Origin: Nitrososphaerota archaeon
Lineage (GTDB): Archaea; Thermoproteota; Nitrososphaeria; Nitrososphaerales; Gagatemarchaeaceae
Direction of reading: 5' to 3'
NCBI GenBank assembly: GCA_029785825.1
Contig: JAFLYY010000003.1
Location: forward strand, 1-37,906
DNA: 37,906 bases
Positions 22,572 to 29,192 of this stretch are shown here, one piece after another (within the stretch, counting starts at the first letter, position 1; each line of letters starts with the position of its first letter). The position numbers and the translations under genes are program-made. The notes below the pieces were generated by a model. The model saw nothing but the letters and a program-made list of their open reading frames with translations, made no database searches and was not told the origin of the DNA.

Positions 22572-22672
22572 CGATAGAGCCTGGCGAGCTTGCTCCGCCG
22601 GGACTGGGTCGTCAGGGCACTGGCCTCCGCGTCCGCAGAACCCTTATCACCTCAGGTCAGCATGCTGTTCTC

Positions 22673-23389
22673 ATGAGCAACGGACAGCCCGAAGTGATCC
22701 TTGCCCAGGAGCAGGGAACCGAGATGCGGACCGGGGGCGTTTCGAAGGGGTTGGAGGCTGAGTTCGGGGGAGGTGTGAAGGAAGGCACGCTAGTCCTCAC
22801 CAACAGGCGGCTGATATTCGTGTGCACCGACGACAAGGGCGAGGAGCTCCCCGTGGGGTACTTCGCCGAGCACCTCCTCCTCTACTCCGAGGTGGAGGGT
22901 CTGGGTGATATCCCCAACAAGGCTCCGAACGTGTTCATCCCGCTTGACTCGGCCTCGGTGAAGGGTCACAAGGGGGGGCTCGGGCGGCCGAGCCTTCGGG
23001 TCTCGTGGAGGGACGAGGGTGGAGCGCACGACGTCGTGTTCACCGAGACGCTCACCGGAAGGAGAAGGACGGATCTGAGCGACTGGGCCTCTGCCATCGA
23101 GGGGATGAGGAGCGGGACCAGGGTCCTGGTGTCTCTGCCTCCACCCCCTTCAGCCGCCACGCTCGAGGGCAAGGTGATGCACGTGCTGGCGGACATGCAG
23201 GAGAAGGGGACGCTGGAGATTGAGGAGTCTGTGGAGGACGAGTACAAGGTCGATCTGGACCCAGACCAAGTCCAGGCGGCCTGCGACCGCCTTTCCGCGC
23301 AGAAGCTCTTGGTCCGCCTGCCGGACCCGAGCGGGGACGTCTTCTACAGGAGGGCGTCGCCCCTGGGGGAAGACAGCTTCTCCAGCTGA
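22673..23389 (+). CDS. Unknown protein with PH-like N-terminus and helical C-terminus
   Basis: The 238-residue soluble protein has an N-terminal half reading like a GRAM/PH-type beta domain (GVKEGTLVLTNRRLIFVCTD, LPVGYFAEHLLLYSEVEGLG, RPSLRVSWRDEGGAHDVVFT), in which LVLTNRRLIFV is the typical strand pair. A proline linker (SLPPPPSAATLEG) leads to a C-terminal winged-helix-like part (KVMHVLADMQEKGTLEIEES, AACDRLSAQKLLVRL). ATG 22673 lies about 27 bases after CTTATCA, which fits a leaderless transcript. It may bind lipid or protein and regulate something, but no partner is evident. Confidence 0.75.
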   Translation: MSNGQPEVILAQEQGTEMRTGGVSKGLEAEFGGGVKEGTLVLTNRRLIFVCTDDKGEELPVGYFAEHLLLYSEVEGLGDIPNKAPNVFIPLDSASVKGHKGGLGRPSLRVSWRDEGGAHDVVFTETLTGRRRTDLSDWASAIEGMRSGTRVLVSLPPPPSAATLEGKVMHVLADMQEKGTLEIEESVEDEYKVDLDPDQVQAACDRLSAQKLLVRLPDPSGDVFYRRASPLGEDSFSS

Positions 23390-23598
23390 CGCGCCCTTCC
23401 AGCGCCGCGCTCTCAGTCCCTGGCTAAACTCCAAGTTCCAGGGCTCCTGCAGCGGGTGCCCTCAGGACCTGGCGTGTCTTCGGCCTCCGCGGGGCGCCTC
23501 CTGCTTCTGGGTTTGCCCCTTCAAGGGGGTTGAAGGAGAGATGCCCGGGGCTTCAACCGTGTTGCAATAAGTAACTCAGAGATTAACCAGGTGCCCTC
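23390..23598. other. Intergenic stretch
   Basis: No gene seen. CAATAAGTAA near 23565-23575 may be a weak promoter element for the cytochrome/Rieske module that follows. Confidence 0.4.
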
Positions 23599-23820
23599 AT
23601 GCAGAAGCTTTCGGTGGTGTCCATGGCGGCCCTCCTGGCCATCGCCTGCTTCCTGGCGCTCAGCATCTTCGTCCACCCGAATAGCGCCGCGCCAGCACAG
23701 AGTCCGTCCGGATCCAGCCCGGGTGTCACAAACACGAGCGGCTCGACCGGTGGCCTCCTGACCCAGCCACCTCCCACCCAGAGCGGCGGGGGCGACGGCG
23801 GCGGCGGGGGCGACAGCTAG
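23599..23820 (+). CDS. Small exported protein with Ser/Gly-rich tail
   Basis: The 73-residue protein has one N-terminal hydrophobic helix (VVSMAALLAIACFLALSIFV), then a disordered tail rich in Ser, Pro, Gly and Thr that ends in a glycine run. It is either a signal-anchored protein with its tail outside or a secreted one. It lies 14 bases before the candidate di-heme cytochrome on the same strand, so it may be a small subunit or surface tether of that complex. No family is recognised. Confidence 0.65.
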   Translation: MQKLSVVSMAALLAIACFLALSIFVHPNSAAPAQSPSGSSPGVTNTSGSTGGLLTQPPPTQSGGGDGGGGGDS

Positions 23821-23834
23821 GCCTGGGGCTCGCG

Positions 23835-24317
23835 TTGAACGGGCCCCTGATACTAGGTGAAGCCTTCGGATTCTCTGCCTTAGGGTTCACGGGCGCCTCC
23901 GCGATGATAATGGCCTTCAGGGCCAAGCTAGTCAGGACGGTGGGAGGGGCTGACAGGCTCAGGTCCATACACGTGGCGGTCTCCCTGCTGGCAGCCCTAT
24001 CAATCGCCGGTCATGTGTATGTCCTCTTCCTCCCTCCCGACGCGGTGCCGGTGGACCTGGGTTACGCGGCCGTGGCCCTGGGCCTGGCCCTCTGGATGAC
24101 CGGGGTCGGATTCCTCGAGAGGAACAGGGACTCCTTCTTCCTCCACGGGGGCTTGGCCGTCGCCCTCGTCTGCCTGGTCACAGCCCACGCAGCGGCGTCT
24201 GGGACCGACTTCCCCCTTCTGGCGTCCCTGGCTGCCCTGGGATCGGCATCTGTGGCCGCGTTGGCCAACGCCGCTTATCATGCCAGGAAGCTACTCGGAG
24301 CCCCGAGGAGAAAGTGA
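23835..24317 (+). CDS. Five-helix membrane protein, candidate di-heme cytochrome b
   Basis: The 160-residue protein has five hydrophobic helices. Helix 2 is RSIHVAVSLLAALSIAGHVY, with His46 and His60 separated by 13 residues. Helix 4 is FFLHGGLAVALVCLVTAHAA, with His104 and His118 also separated by 13. Two H-x13-H pairs on alternate helices are the arrangement that holds two b hemes in cytochrome b of bc complexes and in related ferric-reductase-like domains. The protein is far shorter than bc1 or b6f cytochrome b and has no obvious quinone-site PEWY. The start is TTG at 23835. Its stop touches the Rieske start, so the two are surely co-translated. Heme binding is an inference from the His pattern. 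Confidence 0.7.
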   Translation: MNGPLILGEAFGFSALGFTGASAMIMAFRAKLVRTVGGADRLRSIHVAVSLLAALSIAGHVYVLFLPPDAVPVDLGYAAVALGLALWMTGVGFLERNRDSFFLHGGLAVALVCLVTAHAAASGTDFPLLASLAALGSASVAALANAAYHARKLLGAPRRK

Positions 24318-24773
24318 ATGGACAGGAGGGAATTCTTCCGCAGGGCCGCCTTGGTAGCAGTCTTCGGGGCCGTCAGTGCGGTCTCCCTCTTTGAGGCGCT
24401 GGCCAAGCTAGGCCAGTCTCAGCCTGTCTCAGTCATCACGTCCGGGGGCCAGGCCCAGGCCACGCAGGCCCCCGCGGGGATGCTCTACGTGGCACCCCTG
24501 TCGGGACTGGCAGGGAAGACCTTCGCTTACTTCAATCACCCAACCAAGGGACTTTGCATACTGGTCGACTATGCCGGCCAGTGGAGGGCCTTCAGCGCCG
24601 TCTGCACCCACGCCGGATGCACGGTTCAGTTCACTGTGTCCGAGATCTTCTGCCCTTGCCACTCGGGCTCGTTCAGCCCGGTGAACGGGAGCGTTCTCGG
24701 GGGTCCGCCGCCGACTCCGCTCCCCGAACTGGCAGTGCAGATCCAGGGCGGAGACGTCTACGTGGCCCAGTAA
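24318..24773 (+). CDS. Rieske [2Fe-2S] protein with Tat-like signal anchor
   Basis: The 151-residue protein begins MDRREFFRRAALVAVFGAVS, a twin-arginine-like motif plus a membrane helix that would export and anchor the folded domain. Rieske box 1 is CTHAGC (Cys96, His98, Cys101). Box 2 is CPCHSGSF (Cys112, Cys114, His115). The cluster ligands are Cys96, His98, Cys112 and His115, with the Cys101-Cys114 disulfide. GSVLGGPPPTPLPEL is the conserved proline loop. It receives electrons outside the membrane and probably exchanges them with the candidate cytochrome encoded just upstream. Confidence 0.93.
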   Translation: MDRREFFRRAALVAVFGAVSAVSLFEALAKLGQSQPVSVITSGGQAQATQAPAGMLYVAPLSGLAGKTFAYFNHPTKGLCILVDYAGQWRAFSAVCTHAGCTVQFTVSEIFCPCHSGSFSPVNGSVLGGPPPTPLPELAVQIQGGDVYVAQ

Positions 24774-24866
24774 AACGGTCTCTCAGGCGCCTCTAGAACA
24801 GAAGAGATCAAGTACAGAGTCGCCACAAAAAACGGAGGAGTGACCCGTGGTGAACCCACGAGCCAC

Positions 24867-26195
24867 TTAGTCTTCTGACGTGTGAAGTACGCTGCAGCTT
24901 GTTGGAGCGACTGGAAGGGCGCACGACAGCTGTGCGTCGGCTCCCTGGGACGCGATGACATGGACCGCGTAGACCTGGCCGGAGAGGACGGACGGCACTA
25001 GGACGGCTCCAGACTGGCCGAGCGAGATCTTGCCGACGAAGGTCAGGACCACACACTGGCCGGCCGAGAGTGTCAGGCCGTGGGGCCCGTTCTCGCCGGA
25101 GTCGCCGGAGACCAGTTGCATCTTCAGCGCGACGCACCCGGTGCCGGATACTGTGGAGTTGACGGGGACGAAAACCAGCTGGTCCGGCCTCTCGAACTCA
25201 CAGCCATTCCCTTGGCGGCTGTCGCGGCTCTGGCTGACTGAATTGGCGTTGCCGTTCGAGCTATGGCTCTGGGTGGTGGTGCTTTGAGTGGTGGAATTCG
25301 AGGAATCTGAGCTCCCTCCATCTTGGGAGGGGCCGCTGTTGGAGTTTCCGTTGTTCTGCGTGCAGGAGAGCCCGGTGGCCGTGAAGTTGCCCTGGACCCC
25401 GATCGCGCCGAGGACCACGGAAATGCTGCCGGTGTTGTTGACCTGGACTGAGATGGTGGTCACGTTCTGGTTGACAGACAGAGCGCTGAGCTTTGCGCTC
25501 AGGTTGCCCTGGGCGTGCTGGAGCTGGCTCTGGTCCTGCGAGTCGATGTGCTGCCTGAACCCTATCTGGTCTTCGTTGCCGTTCGAAGTCCCTGCCGCGA
25601 TGATGCCCACCGAGGACGGGATCATCTGGTAGCCTGTGGAGGTGCTGACTATCACCGGGTTCAGCTGAAGCAATGCTACTCTGTTCCCGGAGAGGGGCGT
25701 TGGCCTGGCCAAGGTGACCGTCAAGGTGCTCCCGCCGGTGGCAAGGGTGACGGCGGAGGTGGTCCCATTGACATCGATCTCGATGCTGCTCACGTTGAGG
25801 GTGAACGAGTAGATGGTGGAGGCGTTGGGAAGCTTCGCCAGAGCGATGGTCTGCGAGATGTTCTGAAGGCTGAGCAGGTCGATGGTCGCCTTCCCGCCCT
25901 GGGGGGTCATCGACACTGTGGTGATGACCTGCTGGCCGCTCGACGCGGGCTTGCCTACCAGCAGGCCTATGGAGGTGTAGGTCAGGTTGAGGGAAGTCGT
26001 CCCCTTGGGGACGGTCGGCGGGTCGGTGAGCTGGATAGCCAACTGGGCGGAAGTGCCGCCCTGGGCTCCCGAAGCACCGGTGGTGGTTGGTGTGCCAAAG
26101 TTGACGCCCAGGTAGAGCGTCGATGAGACTATGATGACTGCTGCGACCGCAACGGCGGCCGCTGTGTACTTTATTGTTTGTTTTCTTACGGACAT
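24867..26195 (-). CDS. Exported DUF4382-like surface protein
   Basis: The 442-residue protein has an N-terminal signal/anchor helix (YTAAAVAVAAVIIVSSTLYL). A beta-rich domain follows (AQLAIQLTDPPTVPKGTTSL, NLTYTSIGLLVGK, then IDLLSLQNISQTIALAKLPN), resembling DUF4382, whose members start with a T/D-D/P-P strand and an I-D-L-L motif. A Ser/Asn/Gln/Thr-rich low-complexity stretch near residues 285-335 links to a C-terminal beta domain with four cysteines. Many N-x-S/T sites suggest surface glycosylation. The function is unknown. It is convergent with the Rieske gene and may be controlled by the neighbouring membrane winged-helix protein. Confidence 0.75.
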   Translation of the reverse strand: MSVRKQTIKYTAAAVAVAAVIIVSSTLYLGVNFGTPTTTGASGAQGGTSAQLAIQLTDPPTVPKGTTSLNLTYTSIGLLVGKPASSGQQVITTVSMTPQGGKATIDLLSLQNISQTIALAKLPNASTIYSFTLNVSSIEIDVNGTTSAVTLATGGSTLTVTLARPTPLSGNRVALLQLNPVIVSTSTGYQMIPSSVGIIAAGTSNGNEDQIGFRQHIDSQDQSQLQHAQGNLSAKLSALSVNQNVTTISVQVNNTGSISVVLGAIGVQGNFTATGLSCTQNNGNSNSGPSQDGGSSDSSNSTTQSTTTQSHSSNGNANSVSQSRDSRQGNGCEFERPDQLVFVPVNSTVSGTGCVALKMQLVSGDSGENGPHGLTLSAGQCVVLTFVGKISLGQSGAVLVPSVLSGQVYAVHVIASQGADAQLSCALPVAPTSCSVLHTSED

Positions 26196-26306
26196 CGGGC
26201 TGCCCTACCTGGGGCGCCCGGATATTGCTAGGCCATTGAAGCCTAGCCAAGGGGACCCAGACGGCCTTTCAAGGGGCTTGAACGCCCGCTCCACGGTCCA
26301 AGGGGC

Positions 26307-26747
26307 TCACTTCCATGAAGCGAGCCGCCGCCACACCCTGGCCGTCTCATACCATGCCACAGCCACCAATGCGAGGGATGAGGCGATCAGCAGGGGGACG
26401 TAGGACGCCGAGCCGTAAGCCATGATCGAGAAGTAGCCTACCAGCAGGGTGAACAGGACAGAGACGAATAGGAGCTGGGGGACGACCACGGCACCCACCT
26501 TCACATACCCTTCAAGGATTTCCCCCGTAGCGTCCTTCGACGCCAGATACCTCCCATAGCTGTCCTGGGTGGCATATCCTCCGTCCATCAGGCGCCTGAG
26601 ATGGTAGGATGCGAGGGACGCGGTGGAAAACCCCAGGCTGGACTGCACGTCTTTGAGCTCGCACGGGCCGTGCTGGAGGACGTACAGGTACACCCGCAGG
26701 GTGTTCCCCCTCACCTCCAGACCTGAACCGGACACCTGTTTGCTCAA
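26307..26747 (-). CDS. Winged-helix regulator with two membrane helices
   Basis: The 146-residue protein has an N-terminal winged helix (NTLRVYLYVLQHGPCELKDV, then QSSLGFSTASLASYHLRRLM and GGYATQDSYGRYLAS) and two C-terminal hydrophobic helices (VVVPQLLFVSVLFTLLVGYF, YVPLLIASSLALVAVAWYE). Such membrane-bound one-component regulators are common in archaea. The start is TTG 26747, about 28 bases after TTAAATC near 26775, giving a leaderless transcript. It lies upstream of and in line with the DUF4382 gene, which it may regulate. Confidence 0.75.
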   Translation of the reverse strand: MSKQVSGSGLEVRGNTLRVYLYVLQHGPCELKDVQSSLGFSTASLASYHLRRLMDGGYATQDSYGRYLASKDATGEILEGYVKVGAVVVPQLLFVSVLFTLLVGYFSIMAYGSASYVPLLIASSLALVAVAWYETARVWRRLASWK

Positions 26748-26869
26748 ACCTACGACGATTCCCCGACGCAGCTGCGATTTAACGTTGAAGCTTTGGGCGC
26801 GTCAAAGCGCTGGCTTTCGGCCATCCGCGGCTCCTCTTCGTCGTCTGAGAAGCCGACGGCCCGAGGCGG

Positions 26870-28084
26870 TTACGCGCCTCCCGGCGGGAGGGCGTCCTGG
26901 GGCCCGCTGGATCCCCGCAGTGCCGATGGGGGCGCGACAAACCGTCGCGCGGTGAGCACGAAGGCCACGCAGGCGACCGCGCCCCCGATCGAGAAGACCC
27001 CCTGGAGCCCAGCGACTGGTATCAGGGCCACCGCCACGACAGGCGAAAGTACCTCGGCCACCCCGGACGAAGCCTGGAAGGCATAGCTGACGTTGGTGAC
27101 GTCCTCTGCATCGACGGACCTGAACGCGAGGAAGTTGGCGACTGGGAAGACCATCGCATGAGGCACGCTGAAGAGGAGCATCCCGGCGACGAAGACCGGC
27201 CAGGAGGGGGCGAGCCCGACGCAGAGCGCCGAGACCACTAGGAAACCGACTGAGGCCAGGAGCACCTTCCAGGGGTCCATGTTCCTCCCCATGGAGGAGT
27301 AGCGGGCGGCCGCCGACACCAGGAACACCAGGGTGAAGAGGAGGAACGCTTCCCCAGGCGAGAAGCCGAACCTTGCTTCGGCGTATACTCCGCCGTAGGA
27401 CAGGAAGACTGGGAGGAGGAGCGAGTACAGCAGGTTCACTGCGAGGGCGCGTCTGACGCTTGGCTTCGCCAGGGCTCTGGCCCAGCCGACCACCGAGGGG
27501 ACCGGCGGTCTCGGGCGACCCGCTAGGCCGCCCCTCCCTGCCAAGGCCCCGACGGCTCCCAGGGCTGAGACGACGGCCAGTGCTTCAAAGACCCCCGAGA
27601 AGCCATAGACGCCATGCACTCCGTAGGCCACCAGCGGGCCGAGGACCAGCCCCGCCCCCAGAGCCGTGGAGTACACCCCGAGGCCGGTGAATGGCCGCTC
27701 AGGGGCCGAGTCCAGGTGCATGACCGCAGAGAGAAACGGCTGCGGGAGCCCCATCCCTACGCCAGACGCCAGGACCCCGAGTAGGAGGGGGATACTGGGA
27801 ACCCTCGCCCCCAGTGTGAGCATCGACGCGCCCAGGATGGCGAATCCCGCCGTCGATGAGGCTGACTGGTTTCTTATTGCAAGAGTGGCCGCGGCGGCCC
27901 CGACCCCGTTCCCGAGCCACAGGACGACCACGAACACGCCCGCCTCAGAAGGGCTCGCGCCCAGGGAGATGGCGTACAGCGGGACAAGTATCGCCAGGGA
28001 CGATGTCAGGAGCCGCAGGACAAGAGCGATGACGAACCCTGGCCGCATGTAGCTCTGGCTCGGGGCGGTCAACGGGCCCTGCAC
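26870..28084 (-). CDS. MFS transporter
   Basis: The 404-residue protein has about twelve hydrophobic helices in two six-helix halves. The first half starts GFVIALVLRLLTSSLAILVP and LYAISLGASPSEAGVFVVVL. The loop between helices 2 and 3 is short and untypical. The second half starts after the basic loop GLAGRPRPPVPSVVGWARAL. The substrate cannot be told. It begins right at the stop of the glycosyltransferase, so it belongs to the sulfoquinovose-linked operon and may export a glycolipid or sugar. Confidence 0.82.
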   Translation of the reverse strand: MQGPLTAPSQSYMRPGFVIALVLRLLTSSLAILVPLYAISLGASPSEAGVFVVVLWLGNGVGAAAATLAIRNQSASSTAGFAILGASMLTLGARVPSIPLLLGVLASGVGMGLPQPFLSAVMHLDSAPERPFTGLGVYSTALGAGLVLGPLVAYGVHGVYGFSGVFEALAVVSALGAVGALAGRGGLAGRPRPPVPSVVGWARALAKPSVRRALAVNLLYSLLLPVFLSYGGVYAEARFGFSPGEAFLLFTLVFLVSAAARYSSMGRNMDPWKVLLASVGFLVVSALCVGLAPSWPVFVAGMLLFSVPHAMVFPVANFLAFRSVDAEDVTNVSYAFQASSGVAEVLSPVVAVALIPVAGLQGVFSIGGAVACVAFVLTARRFVAPPSALRGSSGPQDALPPGGA

Positions 28085-29188
28085 TCACTCCCCGAGGCGG
28101 TACACCTCTCTGAGCGCCCGGCCGACCTTCTCCGGGGAGAAGAGCGACCCCGCCCGCGCCTTCGCGTTCCTTCCCATCCTCAGCCGCGCCTCGGAGTCGT
28201 CTGCCAGCCTCTGCATGTTGTCTCTCAGACCCTCTTCGTCCCCTACCTCGGAGAGGAGCCCTGAGACGCCGTCCTGGACCACCTCGGCGATAGCGGGTAT
28301 CCTGGTAGCCACGACAGGGATCCCTCTCCTCATGGCGTCTACTACGGCCAGGGCGAACGCGTCCGCCCTCGTGGGGAGCACGAAGACGTCCGTGACCGGC
28401 CAGACCTCGCTCTGCAGGGTGCCTCCGGGGAGGCTGTCGGACTGGCCGACCCGCGGGTCAGACCTGACGATCCCTCTCGACTCGGCCGTCCCGAGGGGGC
28501 CGACGAACACCAGCCTGCACCCGGAGCCTCCTTTCAGAGACCTGAACGCGCGGAGGGTGGCGTCTCCTCCCTTCCTCCGGAACTCCCTCCCGATGTAGAG
28601 GAAGTTGCACCCCCGGTGCTCCCTACCAGAGTCGAGGGCCTCGAAGGGGGGAGGGATCACAAAGACCTTCGAGGGGTCGACTCCGTCCTCGGCAAAGCCC
28701 CGCTTCGCCCACTCGGACCATGTAACCGCCCCGGCGCACCACCTCGAGTTCAGGTACGACGAGAACCCCTCGTTGGCCAGGCGCCTGACCGTCCCTCCGA
28801 TGTTGTTGTACCCCAGCATGAACTGGCCGAATGACTGGTCGCTTTCGTGGACCCAGCGGCGGTCGAATTTCCTGACATCCCAGAAGAACGAATGTACGAC
28901 GGCCGCCCCCTTCTGGTCTATGGGGATGATATGCTCGAGCGCGAAGCGCGCCGCCACCAGGGCGACGTTCGCGGGGTTGAACTCGTAGCTGGCGGCCCGC
29001 TTCGGGTATCTCAGCCGGTCGGTCGCCAGCTTGTACCTCACCCCCGGGGGCGGGTTCAGGAGCCTTCTCAGCGCCCCCGTCCTCGGCCCGCCAGTGAGGG
29101 GGTCTGTGGGGGCAACAACGAGGCAGTTCAAGTCGCGGGCCGGACCTCTCGGCCGCTCCCCGGCGGCCCTCTGGGGTGTCCTCTCCAA
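28085..29188 (-). CDS. GT4-family glycosyltransferase
   Basis: The 367-residue protein has a GT-B fold. The C-terminal domain carries NFLYIGREFRRKGGDATLRA (nucleotide-sugar side), RLVFVGPLG, then DVFVLPTRADAFALAVVDAM and RRGIPVVATRIPAIAEVVQD, in which the E-x7-E-like motif of GT4 appears as Asp-Ala-Phe-Ala-Leu-Ala-Val-Val-Asp. The N-terminal half holds the acceptor site. The start is TTG at 29188, four bases after the UDP-sulfoquinovose synthase stop. It therefore probably transfers sulfoquinovose to a lipid or an N-glycan (inference from context). Confidence 0.85.
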   Translation of the reverse strand: MERTPQRAAGERPRGPARDLNCLVVAPTDPLTGGPRTGALRRLLNPPPGVRYKLATDRLRYPKRAASYEFNPANVALVAARFALEHIIPIDQKGAAVVHSFFWDVRKFDRRWVHESDQSFGQFMLGYNNIGGTVRRLANEGFSSYLNSRWCAGAVTWSEWAKRGFAEDGVDPSKVFVIPPPFEALDSGREHRGCNFLYIGREFRRKGGDATLRAFRSLKGGSGCRLVFVGPLGTAESRGIVRSDPRVGQSDSLPGGTLQSEVWPVTDVFVLPTRADAFALAVVDAMRRGIPVVATRIPAIAEVVQDGVSGLLSEVGDEEGLRDNMQRLADDSEARLRMGRNAKARAGSLFSPEKVGRALREVYRLGE

Positions 29189-29192
29189 GCGC

